Below, one piece after another: positions 28,033-36,352 of a stretch of 64,000 bases of DNA. Made by a program: the position numbers and the translations under genes. The notes under the pieces are model-generated. The model was not told the origin of the DNA and did not search any database. It worked only from the letters and a program-made list of their open reading frames with translations. This DNA is from Ornithinimicrobium sp. F0845 (lineage in GTDB: Bacteria > Actinomycetota > Actinomycetes > Actinomycetales > Dermatophilaceae): NCBI RefSeq assembly GCF_023015765.1, contig NZ_JALKAL010000004.1, positions 186,001 through 250,000 of the forward strand. Direction: 5' to 3'. The stretch's first letter is position 1. Every line of letters begins with the position of its first letter.

Positions 28033-28125
28033 GTGATCGTCGATGCATCAGTTGTGATTGATGCCGTGGCCCGCGCCGGACCGCGGGGCGAGGCCGCGAT
28101 CACCGTGTGGAACCGGCTGGGCCCG
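28033..28125 (+). pseudogene. vapC (PIN-domain toxin) N-terminal relic
   Basis: From a GTG at 28033 the frame reads [20 protein letters not shown], the classic first strand of VapC/PIN toxins, with the first catalytic Asp (DAS). Homology ends near codon 31, where the sequence becomes the 3' end of the opposing uvrA-like gene. The GTG overlaps the TGA of a short upstream frame ending ESAHESRADDLGDPR (27926-28036 region), arranged like a VapB antitoxin C-terminus, though I do not recognise it as one. It is a stub left by an old deletion or insertion. Confidence 0.45.
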
Positions 28126-30547
28126 TCGACACCACGCGCCCGCCGGCATCGCCGGCACCGGGGCCCAACTCGACGATCCAGTCGGCGGTGGCCAGCGCGG
28201 CGGGGTCGTGCTCGACGACCACGACCGTGTGCCCGGCGTCCACGAGGGCGTGCAACGTGGCCAGCAGCCGGTGCACGTCGGCCGGGTGCAGCCCGGAGGT
28301 CGGCTCGTCCATCAGATAGAGCGTCGGGCTGCGCCGCTCCTTCTGCAGCTCGGTGGCCAGCTTGATGCGCTGCGCCTCACCGCCGGACAGCTCGGTCGCG
28401 GGCTGCCCCAGCGTGAGGTAGCCAAGGCCCAGCGCCTCGAGCGCGACGAGGGCGCGTCGCACCGGCGCCTCCTCGGCGAACACCGGCAGGGCCTCGGTGA
28501 CCGTCAGGGCCAGCACGTCCGCGACGGTCCGACCCTGCCAGGTGACTTCGAGCGTCTCAGGGTTGTAGCGCGCGCCGCCGCACGTCGGACACGTCGAGTA
28601 GGTCCCGGGCAGGAACAGCAGCTCGACCGACACCGCGCCCTCGCCCTGGCACGTCTCGCACCGCCCCGCCGCGGTGTTGAAGCTGAAGCGGCCGGCCGTG
28701 AACCCCCGCTCCGCAGCGGCGGGGGTCCGCGCGAACAGCCTGCGCACATGGTCGAACAGCCCGGTGTAGGTCGCCAGGTTCGACCGCGGCGTCCGCCCGA
28801 TCGGCTGCTGGGTGATCCGCACGAGCCGCGCCGGTCTGCCAGCGCCGCTCACACTGGCCGCCGCACTCTCGCTCCGCTCAGCCGCACCCGCCCCGCGACC
28901 CTGCGTCCCGGCATACTCCTCGTCGGTCTCCTCGGCCTGTTCCTCCACCTTCGCCAGGCTGGCCCCAACGGCGTCGAGTATGCCGTGGAGCAGGCTGGTC
29001 TTCCCCGACCCGGAGACTCCGGTCACCACCGTGAAGGCACCCAGCGGCAGCTCGACCGACACGTCATGAAGGTTGTGCCGCTCGATGCCCGTGACCGTGA
29101 GCTGCCCGGTCGCCTCACGAGCAAGCCCGTCACGGTCCTGCCCACGGATCTCACCCGCGTGGAAGGGGTCGTGCAGATAGCGCGCGGTGACCGAGTCAGC
29201 CACCGCGGCGAGGCCGTCGAGCGGGCCGGAGTAGAGCACCTCTCCGCCGTGCGACCCGGCACCGGGCCCGACGTCGACGATCCAGTCGCAGGCGTTGACC
29301 ACGGCCATGTCGTGCTCCACCAGCAGCACCGAGTTGCCCGCCTCGACCAACCCCCGCAGGACCTCAAGCAGCGGCTCGACATCCTGGGGATGCAGCCCGG
29401 CCGAGGGCTCGTCGAGGACGTACACCACGCCATACAGCCCTGACCGCAGCGCCGTCGCGAGCCGGAGCCGCTGCAGCTCACCGGTGGAGACCGAGGGGGT
29501 GGGACGGGCCAGGTCCAGGTGCCCCAACCCGAGGGTGACCAGCACGGCCAGGCGGGAGACGAGGTCGGTGAGCAGCAACCGCTCGGCCGCCTCGCCGGCG
29601 CTCCCGCCCTGATCCGGCAGCCCCTCGAGGCGACCGCGCAGCACCGGGAGCAGGCGGCTGACCGGCAGGTGCTGCGCCTCGTCGATCGCCAGCCCCTGCC
29701 AGGTGACGCGGAGCGCGTCGGGCGTGAGTCGTCGCCCGTGACAGACGGGGCAGGGCGAGGTCTCCACGAAGCGTAGTGCCCGGGCGCGCTGCGTGGCGCT
29801 CCTGGTCTCGCTCAGCGTGCGCATCACGTACCGGGCGGCGCTGGAGTAGGTGCCCTGGTAGGGCCGGTTGATCCGGTCGGCGTCGCGGGTGGGCACGACG
29901 GTGACCACCGGCTGCTCGTCGGTGAACAGGATCCAGTCGCGCGACTGCTGGGGCAGGTCGTGCCATGGGGTGTCGATGTCGTGACCGAGCGTGGCGACGA
30001 TGTCGCGGTAGTTCTTGCCCAGCCAGGCACCGGGCCAGGCCGCGATGGCGCCCTGCGCGATGGACAGGCCGGGGTCGGGCACCATCGAGGCCTCGGTCGG
30101 CCGGTGCACGACGCCGAGGCCGGAGCACTCGGGACAGGCCCCCACCGCGGTGTTCGGCGAGAAGTGGTCGGAGTCCATCGGCGCGACGTCGTCGGGGTAG
30201 TCGCCACAGCGGGACCACAGCATCCGCAGCGTGTTGCCCGTCGTGGTGATCGTCCCGACCGACGAGCGCGAGGACGGCGCAGCCGGCCGCTGCTCGATGG
30301 CCACCGCCGGCGGCAGTCCCGTGATGTCCCGCACCTGCGGGTCGATGGCGGTGTGGATCAGGCGGCGGGCGAACGGCGCGACCGAGTCGAAGTAGCGCCG
30401 CTGCGCCTCCCCGTGGATCGTCCCGAACGCCAGCGACGACTTGCCCGACCCGGAGACGCCGGTGATGGCCACCAGCCGGCCCCTCGGGATCTCGACGTCG
30501 ACGTCGCGCAGGTTGTGCAACCGGGCACCGTGGACGTGGATGGACAC
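28100..30547 (-). CDS. UvrA-like excinuclease ABC subunit (UvrA2/DrrC type)
   Basis: 815 residues from the GTG at 30547 ([15 protein letters not shown], the usual UvrA opening); the open frame upstream to 31300 is spurious because it crosses deoD. It has two ABC modules: Walker [10 protein letters not shown] near residue 32 and [13 protein letters not shown] near 515, and signatures [11 protein letters not shown] and [12 protein letters not shown] with DEPSAGLHP and DEPTSGLHP. Zinc-finger CPxC pairs are present (CPECSG, CPVCHG, CETCQG, CPTCGG). It is about 130 residues shorter than true UvrA and lacks the UvrB-binding insertion, as in the class linked to DNA-intercalating drug tolerance. Its 3' end overlaps the vapC relic. 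Confidence 0.88.
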   Translation of the reverse strand: MSIHVHGARLHNLRDVDVEIPRGRLVAITGVSGSGKSSLAFGTIHGEAQRRYFDSVAPFARRLIHTAIDPQVRDITGLPPAVAIEQRPAAPSSRSSVGTITTTGNTLRMLWSRCGDYPDDVAPMDSDHFSPNTAVGACPECSGLGVVHRPTEASMVPDPGLSIAQGAIAAWPGAWLGKNYRDIVATLGHDIDTPWHDLPQQSRDWILFTDEQPVVTVVPTRDADRINRPYQGTYSSAARYVMRTLSETRSATQRARALRFVETSPCPVCHGRRLTPDALRVTWQGLAIDEAQHLPVSRLLPVLRGRLEGLPDQGGSAGEAAERLLLTDLVSRLAVLVTLGLGHLDLARPTPSVSTGELQRLRLATALRSGLYGVVYVLDEPSAGLHPQDVEPLLEVLRGLVEAGNSVLLVEHDMAVVNACDWIVDVGPGAGSHGGEVLYSGPLDGLAAVADSVTARYLHDPFHAGEIRGQDRDGLAREATGQLTVTGIERHNLHDVSVELPLGAFTVVTGVSGSGKTSLLHGILDAVGASLAKVEEQAEETDEEYAGTQGRGAGAAERSESAAASVSGAGRPARLVRITQQPIGRTPRSNLATYTGLFDHVRRLFARTPAAAERGFTAGRFSFNTAAGRCETCQGEGAVSVELLFLPGTYSTCPTCGGARYNPETLEVTWQGRTVADVLALTVTEALPVFAEEAPVRRALVALEALGLGYLTLGQPATELSGGEAQRIKLATELQKERRSPTLYLMDEPTSGLHPADVHRLLATLHALVDAGHTVVVVEHDPAALATADWIVELGPGAGDAGGRVVSTGPAGSTR

Positions 30548-30563
30548 CGCCCCATCCTCACAC

Positions 30564-30618
30564 CAATTCTTGGGGAGGTTTTGTACGCCCCCCACGCAAT
30601 TTTGGGGAGGTTTTGCAC
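30564..30618. repeat. 33-bp-period direct repeat upstream of the uvrA-like gene
   Basis: CAATTCTTGGGGAGGTTTTG (from 30564) and CAATTTTGGGGAGGTTTTG (from 30597) are followed by TAC or CAC. The piece between them, TACGCCCCCCACGCAATTTT at 30584-30603, matches the purB downstream repeat at 18 of 20 positions. It lies in the short gap between divergent uvrA-like and deoD. Confidence 0.85.
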
Positions 30619-30673
30619 ATCCCTGCCGGGCACTGCTCTTCGCACCTGTGAGGTCAAGGGGGACGCCCACCTC

Positions 30674-30679
30674 TACCCT
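30674..30679 (+). promoter_or_regulatory. -10 box, leaderless start of deoD
   Basis: TACCCT, 6 nt before the ATG at 30686; this decides the start over the long open frame upstream. Confidence 0.5.
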
Positions 30680-30685
30680 GTCGCC

Positions 30686-31405
30686 ATGAGCACGCACATC
30701 GCCGCCGAGGCCGGGCAGGTCGCCCCACGCATCCTCCTGCCAGGAGACCCGCTGCGGGCCAGGTGGATCGCCGAGAACTTCCTCGACGGCGCCGAGTGCT
30801 ACAACGAGGTCCGCGGGATGCTCGGGTTCACCGGCACCTACCGCGGCGAGCGCGTGTCGGTGCAGGGCACCGGAATGGGGCAGCCGTCGCTCTCCATCTA
30901 TGTCAACGAGCTGATCCGGGAGTATGCCGTGCAGCAGCTGGTCCGCGTCGGCAGCTGCGGGGCACTCACCGAGCGTCTCGCGATGCGCGATGTCGTGATC
31001 GCCCAGGCCGCCGCCACCGACTCCGCTATGAACAGCCACCGTTTCGAGGGCTTCCACTACCCCGCGACGGCCGACTTCACGCTCCTGCGCCGTGCGGTGG
31101 AGGCGGCCGAGGCCGCTGGTAGCACGCACCTGGTCGGGTCGATCTTCAGCTCGGACAGCTTCTATCACGACCGCACGGACCTCACTGACCGACTGGTGGA
31201 GTTCGGCGTGCTGGCCGTGGAGATGGAGGCGGCCGAGCTCTACACCCTCGCCGCCAGGCACGACCGTGCGGCGCTGGCGGTCTGCACGGTCTCGGACCAT
31301 CTCGTCACCGGCGCGATGACGACCTCCCAGGAGCGGGAGCAGACCTTCGGCGACATGGTGACCATCGCGCTCGACGCCATGCTCGCCACCCCGCTGCGGA
31401 GCTGA
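30686..31405 (+). CDS. deoD: purine-nucleoside phosphorylase, DeoD (hexameric) type
   Basis: Phosphorolysis of purine (deoxy)nucleosides to base plus ribose-1-phosphate for salvage. 239 residues, the usual length. It has LPGDPLRARWIAENFL at the N-terminus (phosphate loop Gly-Asp-Pro), GTGMGQPSLSIYVNEL, VRVGSCGAL near residue 90, and the ribose-site VLAVEMEAAELYTLAA with the Met-Glu pair; the catalytic Asp lies in CTVSDHLVTG near residue 204. It is the only salvage gene here and stands alone with its own leaderless promoter. Confidence 0.95.
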   Translation: MSTHIAAEAGQVAPRILLPGDPLRARWIAENFLDGAECYNEVRGMLGFTGTYRGERVSVQGTGMGQPSLSIYVNELIREYAVQQLVRVGSCGALTERLAMRDVVIAQAAATDSAMNSHRFEGFHYPATADFTLLRRAVEAAEAAGSTHLVGSIFSSDSFYHDRTDLTDRLVEFGVLAVEMEAAELYTLAARHDRAALAVCTVSDHLVTGAMTTSQEREQTFGDMVTIALDAMLATPLRS

Positions 31406-31424
31406 CCGGCCCCGCCGCTCCTAC

Positions 31425-31457
31425 CCGACGCCGGCCGCCCCTTTCCGACGCCGGCCG
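31425..31457. repeat. 20-bp-period direct repeat downstream of deoD
   Basis: CCGACGCCGGCCG at 31425-31437 and again at 31445-31457, each preceded by CTAC or CTTT, begins 19 bases after the deoD stop. Confidence 0.7.
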
Positions 31458-31499
31458 TGATCGTGATGTTGCATGGCCGGAGGTCGGGGCCGACCGTCA

Positions 31500-31505
31500 T
31501 AGTCT
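31500..31505 (+). promoter_or_regulatory. -10 box, leaderless start of barstar-like gene
   Basis: TAGTCT, 6 nt before the ATG at 31512; it drives the barstar-RNase pair. Confidence 0.5.
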
Positions 31506-31511
31506 GGGCTC

Positions 31512-32156
31512 ATGAGCACCGGAGGAATGAGGCCGACGCGCGTCCGCAGCGTGCTGCCGGCGCTGCAGGGCCGCGGCGTGCTGCTGGCCGCCCCGGTCGA
31601 CGCCGAACGGATCCGTCGCACCCTGGAGGCCGCGGGTTTCGCCGTCGCGGAGGCCGACCTGGGGGGTCTGCCGGAGGAGAGTCCACAGCGTCCGGACGAC
31701 ATGCTCGACGCCGACGGCCGCCCCACCTCGCTGCGCACCGCCCAGGACGCAGTCGCGCAGGCGTTGCGGCTGCCCGAGGCTGCAGGTCGCAATCTCGATG
31801 CTCTGGTGGACTCCCTCCGCGACCTGGCCTACTGGTGGCCCGACGACCGGGCCGTGGCGCTCCTGCTGCACGGTGCCGAGACCCTGGTCGAGTCCGATCT
31901 CCCGGGATGGCACGAGCTGACCGAGATCCTCAGTGCGGCGAGCTCCGAGCTCTGGCAGGACGGCGGTGAGGGCGACCGGGCGTTCGAGACGGTGGCGTTC
32001 GTGCACCGTCACGGGGTCCCCGTCCTCGCCGGGGACGAGGTCTCCGCGGACGAGCTGACCGGAGGCGAGATCTCCGAGGACGAGCTGACCGGGGACGAGG
32101 TCTCCGGGGACCAGCTGACCGAGGACGAAGCGTCCGGGGACGGGTGGTCGTCATGA
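31512..32156 (+). CDS. barstar-family ribonuclease inhibitor with acidic repeat tail
   Basis: 214 residues. Residues about 28-165 match the barstar fold pattern: AAPVDAERIRRTLEAAGF, then NLDALVDSLRDLAYWWPDD (barstar's NLDALWD helix), VALLLHGAETLVE and LTEILSAASSELWQD. Barstar blocks the active site of barnase/RNase Sa-type guanyl ribonucleases in the cytoplasm. The next gene encodes exactly such an enzyme and starts inside this gene's stop (ATGA), so the inhibitor is made first. A 41-residue Asp/Glu-rich tail (174-214) made of ten-residue units follows; it is not part of barstar. Confidence 0.8.
   Translation: MSTGGMRPTRVRSVLPALQGRGVLLAAPVDAERIRRTLEAAGFAVAEADLGGLPEESPQRPDDMLDADGRPTSLRTAQDAVAQALRLPEAAGRNLDALVDSLRDLAYWWPDDRAVALLLHGAETLVESDLPGWHELTEILSAASSELWQDGGEGDRAFETVAFVHRHGVPVLAGDEVSADELTGGEISEDELTGDEVSGDQLTEDEASGDGWSS
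32031..32150 (+). repeat. 30-bp in-frame repeat in the barstar-like gene tail
   Basis: Four 30-bp units (32031, 32061, 32091, 32121) encode GDEVSADELT, GGEISEDELT, GDEVSGDQLT and EDEASGDGWS. The drift is mostly at third bases and single residues, so the peptide pattern is kept. Confidence 0.9.
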
Positions 32157-32761
32157 GCCGCTCACGCCTGACCGCGCTCGCCGCGGCCGCGGTGCTGGTG
32201 CTGTCGGGGTGCGGCATGGCCGACGAGCTCAGCGGTCCGTCACCGGTCTCCCGCCCGAGCACGTCCGCCCCCTCCAGCGACGGTGCCCCGGGCGATCTGC
32301 TGCCCACTGACACCGGGCCGGAGTCCAGCGAGTCCGAACCCTCCGAACCCGAGCCCAACGAACCCGAGCAGCCCGAGCCCACAGAGCCCGAGCCCACCGA
32401 GCCCACCGAGCCACAGCCTTCGACGTCGGACAGGGAGCTGGGCGCACCCGGCATACCGGCGTGTGACGTCCTCGACCTGCCCGCCACGACCCTGGAGGTG
32501 ATCGAGGACATCGAGGCCGGTGGGCCCTACGATTACCCGCGCAACGACGGCGTCCGGTTCCAGAACCGCGAGGGGATCCTGCCGGACGAGGACCATGACT
32601 ACTACCGCGAGTTCACCGTCGAGACTCCGGGGCTGGACCATCGCGGAGCGCGCCGCATCGTGACCGGCGGGTTCGAGGAGACCGACCCCGAGCACTGGTA
32701 CTTCACCGGCGACCACTACGAGAGCTTCTGCGAGTTCGACCCTGACCTGCGTGACCCTTAG
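32153..32761 (+). CDS. lipoprotein guanyl ribonuclease of the RNase Sa (N1/T1/barnase) family
   Basis: 202 residues. A lipoprotein signal with lipobox LSGC puts the lipidated Cys at residue 20. Residues about 25-98 are a Pro/Glu/Ser-rich spacer (SEPSEPEPNEPEQPEP), and residues 101-200 match RNase Sa closely: LPATTLEVIEDI, GPYDYPRNDGVRFQNRE, YYREFTV (general base Glu153), RGARRIV (Arg164/Arg168), and TGDHYESF (catalytic His188). Cys104 and Cys193 sit at the family's disulfide positions. All catalytic residues are present, so it should be an active extracellular, membrane-tethered guanyl-specific RNase. It is translated by overlap from the barstar gene. Its role could be RNA scavenging, or killing of neighbours. 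Confidence 0.88.
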   Translation: MSRSRLTALAAAAVLVLSGCGMADELSGPSPVSRPSTSAPSSDGAPGDLLPTDTGPESSESEPSEPEPNEPEQPEPTEPEPTEPTEPQPSTSDRELGAPGIPACDVLDLPATTLEVIEDIEAGGPYDYPRNDGVRFQNREGILPDEDHDYYREFTVETPGLDHRGARRIVTGGFEETDPEHWYFTGDHYESFCEFDPDLRDP

Positions 32762-32781
32762 GACTGCGAAGATCGACAGGA

Positions 32782-32798
32782 ATACCTAGGGGGGGTAT
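32782..32798. promoter_or_regulatory. CsoR operator
   Basis: ATACCTAGGGGGGGTAT is an inverted repeat (ATACC/GGTAT) around a G-tract, the usual shape of CsoR sites. It runs into the -10 box, so bound CsoR would block polymerase. Confidence 0.7.
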
Positions 32799-32801
32799 GC
32801 T
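32796..32801 (+). promoter_or_regulatory. -10 box, leaderless start of csoR
   Basis: TATGCT, 6 nt before the ATG at 32808, overlapping the right arm of the CsoR dyad. Confidence 0.55.
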
Positions 32802-32807
32802 GTTGGC

Positions 32808-33095
32808 ATGGCTGTGAACGGATACGCAGGCTCCAAGGACGACTACCTCAAGCGGCTCGCCCGCATCGAGGGACAGATCCGGGGCATCGCCAAGATGGTC
32901 GACAACGACACCTACTGCATCGACATCCTGACCCAGGTCTCCGCAGCCACCAAGGCCCTTCAGGCGGTCAGTCTCGGCCTGCTGGAGGACCACATCTCGC
33001 ACTGTGTCGTCGACGCGGCGCGTGAGTCCGACGACGCGGCGCAGGCCAAGGTCACCGAGGCCTCGGCCGCCATCGCCCGTCTCGTCCGCAGCTGA
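32808..33095 (+). CDS. csoR: copper-sensing repressor CsoR
   Basis: 95-residue all-helical metal-sensitive repressor. The Cu(I) triad is intact: Cys37 in DTYCIDIL, His62 and Cys66 in LEDHISHC, with the H-x3-C spacing that separates copper sensors from persulfide sensors. It releases DNA on Cu(I) binding and would control itself plus the chaperone and ATPase that follow. Its operator overlaps its own leaderless promoter. Confidence 0.93.
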   Translation: MAVNGYAGSKDDYLKRLARIEGQIRGIAKMVDNDTYCIDILTQVSAATKALQAVSLGLLEDHISHCVVDAARESDDAAQAKVTEASAAIARLVRS

Positions 33096-33117
33096 ACCCC
33101 ACCCAAGGAGCACCCCC

Positions 33118-33345
33118 ATGAACGCTCAGTCCCAGACCTACAAGCTCGTCGTCAGCGGCATGACCTGCGAGCACTGTGTCGCCAGCGTCACCGAGGAGCT
33201 CAGCGAGGTCAGCGGTGTCACCGACGTCAGGGTCGAGCTGACCAAGGGCGGAGAGTCCGAGGTCTTCGTGAGCAGCCACGGCCCGCTGGACGTGTCCGCC
33301 GCCGAGGCCGCAGTCGCCGAGGCCGGCTACGCCGTCGTCCGCTGA
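33118..33345 (+). CDS. copZ: copper chaperone, heavy-metal-associated domain (CopZ)
   Basis: 75-residue single HMA domain with the Cu(I) motif GMTCEHC (Cys17, Cys20) after the first strand YKLVVSGM; it has the beta-alpha-beta-beta-alpha-beta length of CopZ and Atx1 proteins. The ATG follows AAGGAG. It sits between csoR and copA and should deliver Cu(I) to the ATPase, and possibly to CsoR. Confidence 0.93.
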   Translation: MNAQSQTYKLVVSGMTCEHCVASVTEELSEVSGVTDVRVELTKGGESEVFVSSHGPLDVSAAEAAVAEAGYAVVR

Positions 33346-33394
33346 GGCCCGCCGCGGCGTGAGCCGCGCTGCCACGACCAAGGAGTCCCCCACC

Positions 33395-35683
33395 GTGTCC
33401 ACCCCCACACAGCAACCCACCGCGAGCGTCGACCTGGCCATCACCGGGATGACCTGTGCCTCGTGCTCGGCGCGCATCGAGCGCAAGCTCAACAAGCTCG
33501 AGGGGGTTGAGGCCGCGGTCAACCTCGCCACCGAGAAGGCCAGGGTGGAGTATGCCGCGCCGCTGACAGTCTCCGATCTGGTCAAGACCGTCGAGGCCGC
33601 AGGATACGGTGCGGCTCCCGTCACTGCCCGCCGGCCCTCGGTGCCGCAGAGCGCACCCGGTCGACACGAGGACCAGCACGGCACCCACGACAGCCAGGAC
33701 GAGGACCACACGGCACACGAGGACGGGCACGGCGAGCACGGGCACGGCGAGCACGACCACCTGGAGGACGTGGCCCCCGCGCAGTCGCTGCGCCGCCGCG
33801 CCATCGTCGCCTCGGTGCTGGGCCTGCTCGTGGTGGTCATCGCGATGGTGATGCCCGTCAAGGAGGCTCTCGGCGGGACCGCACCCTGGCTGGAGCTGGC
33901 GCTGACCATCCCGATCTACACCTGGGCGGCGTGGCCGTTCCACCGGGCCGCGGCGATCAACGCGCGCCACCTGGCCTCCACGATGGACACGCTCGTCTCC
34001 ATCGGCATCACCGCCGCCTTCGGCTGGTCCCTGGTGGCCGTCCTCACCGGGTTCACCGACCACCTCTACTTCGAGGTCGTGGGTGCGGTCACCGCCTTCC
34101 TGCTGATCGGCCGCTACATCGAGTCGCGCGCCAAGGACCAGGGGCGCTCGGCGCTGCACTCGCTGCTGCAGCTGGGCGCCAAGGACGTCGCGGTCCTGCG
34201 CACCGACGCGGCCGGCACCTGGCGGGAGCACCGCATCCCCGTCGAGCAGCTGGCCGTCGGCACCAACTTCGTGGTCCGCCCCGGAGAGAAGATTGCCACC
34301 GACGGCACCGTGCTCGAGGGCGACAGTGCCGTGGACACCTCGATGGTGACCGGTGAGTCGATGCCCGTGGAGGTGTCCGAGGGCCACGAGGTCGTCGGCG
34401 GCACGATCAACGGGCACGGCCGGCTCATCGTCCGTGCCACCCGGGTCGGCGCCGAGACCACCCTGGCGCGGATCACCAAGCTCGTCGAGGACGCCCAGAT
34501 GGGCAAGGCGCCGGTGCAGCGTCTCGCTGACCGGGTCTCGGCGATCTTCGTGCCGGCGGTGCTGGTCATCGCCGCCCTGACCTTCGTGCTGTGGCTGGTC
34601 ACCGGTCACAGCGTCACCGAGGCGCTCGAGCCGGCGGTGGCCGTGCTGATCATCGCCTGCCCCTGCGCCCTCGGCCTGGCGACCCCGACCGCGCTGCTGA
34701 CCGGCACCGGGCGGGGTGCCCAGCTCGGCATCCTCATCAAGGGCCCGCAGATCCTGGAGAGCACCCGCACCGTCGACACGGTCGTGCTGGACAAGACCGG
34801 CACCGTCACCACGGGCGAGCCGGTGCTCGGCGAGATCGTCAGCACCATCCGGGAGGACGCCGCGCTCAAGGCGGCGGCCGCCGTGGAGCAGGGCAGCGAG
34901 CACCCCATCGCCCGCGCGATCGTCACCGCCGCCGAGGACCGCGGCATCGACCTGCCCCGGGTGCGCAGCTTCGTCAACCTGCCCGGACAGGGAGCCGAGG
35001 GGTCCGTCAACGGCGTGACGGTCCGGGTCGGCAAGGCCGACCTGTTCGACGAGGTCCCCGCCCAGCTGCAGGCGGCCCTCGACGCGGCCACCGGCACGAC
35101 CGTCCTGGTCGGCTGGGAGGGCACCGCCCGAGCCGCGCTCACGGTGGCCGACGCCGTGCGGCCCTCGAGCACCGCGGCGGTGAGGCGGCTGCGCGACCTG
35201 GGCCTCACGCCATACTTGCTCACCGGCGACAACGAGCACACCGCAGCGGTCGTGGCCCGCGAGGTCGAGATCGAGCACGTCCAGGCCAACGTCCTGCCGC
35301 AGGACAAGCACGCCCGGATCACCGAGCTCCAGGCGCAGGGCAGGGTCGTGGCGATGGTCGGCGACGGTGTCAACGACGCCGCGGCGCTGGCCCAGGCCGA
35401 CCTCGGGATGGCGATGGGGTCCGGCACCGACGTGGCCATGGAGTCTGCCGACATCGTGCTGATGCGCGCCGACGTGGACACCGTCGCCGACGCCATCGGG
35501 CTCTCCCGCCAGACGTTGCGGGTCATCAAGCAGAACCTCGTCTGGGCGTTCGGTTACAACACCGCGGCGATCCCGCTGGCGGCGTTCGGCCTGCTCAACC
35601 CCATGATCGCGGGCGGCGCGATGGCCCTCTCCAGCGTGCTGGTGGTGCTCAACAGCCTGCGGCTGAAGGCCTACGGCCGCTGA
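33395..35683 (+). CDS. copA: Cu(I)-exporting P1B-type ATPase
   Basis: 762 residues from the GTG at 33395, which has AAGGAG 9 nt upstream; an in-frame GTG at 33359 has none. It has an N-terminal HMA domain with GMTCASC (Cys21, Cys24), then a His/Asp/Glu-rich linker (about 98-125, HGEHGHGEHDH), then eight expected membrane helices. Functional motifs are TGES (about 319), the metal-transport CPC in IACPCALGLATPTA (about 421), the phosphorylation site DKTGT (about 466), a His-Pro in SEHPIARA, and GDGVNDAAAL (about 655). It pumps cytoplasmic Cu(I) outward. Its stop overlaps the convergent neighbour by 13 nt. Confidence 0.96.
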   Translation: MSTPTQQPTASVDLAITGMTCASCSARIERKLNKLEGVEAAVNLATEKARVEYAAPLTVSDLVKTVEAAGYGAAPVTARRPSVPQSAPGRHEDQHGTHDSQDEDHTAHEDGHGEHGHGEHDHLEDVAPAQSLRRRAIVASVLGLLVVVIAMVMPVKEALGGTAPWLELALTIPIYTWAAWPFHRAAAINARHLASTMDTLVSIGITAAFGWSLVAVLTGFTDHLYFEVVGAVTAFLLIGRYIESRAKDQGRSALHSLLQLGAKDVAVLRTDAAGTWREHRIPVEQLAVGTNFVVRPGEKIATDGTVLEGDSAVDTSMVTGESMPVEVSEGHEVVGGTINGHGRLIVRATRVGAETTLARITKLVEDAQMGKAPVQRLADRVSAIFVPAVLVIAALTFVLWLVTGHSVTEALEPAVAVLIIACPCALGLATPTALLTGTGRGAQLGILIKGPQILESTRTVDTVVLDKTGTVTTGEPVLGEIVSTIREDAALKAAAAVEQGSEHPIARAIVTAAEDRGIDLPRVRSFVNLPGQGAEGSVNGVTVRVGKADLFDEVPAQLQAALDAATGTTVLVGWEGTARAALTVADAVRPSSTAAVRRLRDLGLTPYLLTGDNEHTAAVVAREVEIEHVQANVLPQDKHARITELQAQGRVVAMVGDGVNDAAALAQADLGMAMGSGTDVAMESADIVLMRADVDTVADAIGLSRQTLRVIKQNLVWAFGYNTAAIPLAAFGLLNPMIAGGAMALSSVLVVLNSLRLKAYGR

Positions 35684-36294
35684 CTGAGCGCTGCCACGCC
35701 CGGGCCGGACAGCACGGGCAGCGCGCTCCGGCGACCGCTCACCACGAGGAGCAGGTCGAGCTGCCTGCCCCGCACGACGTCTCCGGCGCCAATCGTGAGG
35801 TCCGCGTCCGTGGCCTCCAGGAGCAGTCCGTCGACCCGGTCCCTGGCGCCGCCCATCGCGGCCGAGGTCCCGACCTGATAGCGCAGCGCACGCTCCACGG
35901 CCTCGCGCGGGTAGTCCCGCACCAGACCCAGCGGCCGGCGGATGTCCTCGCCGTGCACGACCTCCTCGACGATCCTGCTCGCGGGGGACCCCGGCGGCGT
36001 GGACGTCCGGTGCGCCACGTCCCGGAGTCGTTCGAGAGTATGCCGTGGGCTGGCTCCGCGGTGCCGCTCCACACCGCGCGCGTTCTGCCGGTCGAAGTCG
36101 AAGCGGGCGCGGGCCAGCCCGAGCAGGAACCCGAGCCGGGTGGCGAGTGCGGTGTCGACGAGGTGAGCCGCGACGTCGTGGACGGTCCACCCCTCGCAGA
36201 GGGACGGCTGTTCCCACTGCGCGTCATCCAACCCCTCCAGGTCAGCGATCAGCGCGGCCCGCTCGGTGTGCACGATCGGCCAGATGTCGTCCAT
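35671..36294 (-). CDS. mycothiol-dependent maleylpyruvate isomerase-family protein
   Basis: 207 residues from the ATG at 36294 (GAGGAGG upstream). The four-helix DinB/MDMPI metal-binding N-terminus is suggested by RAALIADLEGLDDAQWEQPS, EGWTVHDVAAHLVDTA (the first metal His) and EEVVHGEDIRRPLG (a further His). A small C-terminal lid domain ends VRGRQLDLLLVVSGRR. The family uses mycothiol, the actinobacterial thiol, as cofactor or substrate; the actual reaction is unknown. It is convergent with copA, with a 13-nt overlap of ends. Confidence 0.85.
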   Translation of the reverse strand: MDDIWPIVHTERAALIADLEGLDDAQWEQPSLCEGWTVHDVAAHLVDTALATRLGFLLGLARARFDFDRQNARGVERHRGASPRHTLERLRDVAHRTSTPPGSPASRIVEEVVHGEDIRRPLGLVRDYPREAVERALRYQVGTSAAMGGARDRVDGLLLEATDADLTIGAGDVVRGRQLDLLLVVSGRRSALPVLSGPGVAALSQRP

Positions 36295-36352
36295 GGTCCT
36301 CCTCGGATCCGTCGCGACAGAACACACCACTGACCACGCCCGGCGCCGGAAC

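Noticed and set aside
28033-28365. Full-length vapC toxin gene
   Set aside because: Only the first 31 codons resemble a PIN domain; the rest is antisense to the uvrA-like gene.
30548-31300. Upstream extension of the UvrA-like frame
   Set aside because: It crosses deoD on the other strand and the intergenic repeats; the GTG at 30547 gives the standard UvrA N-terminus.
33227-36217. Very long minus-strand open frame (996 codons) across copA and neighbours
   Set aside because: It is antisense to clearly coding genes, has Arg/Gly/Ala/His-biased content with no motif, and is expected from third-position GC in such DNA.
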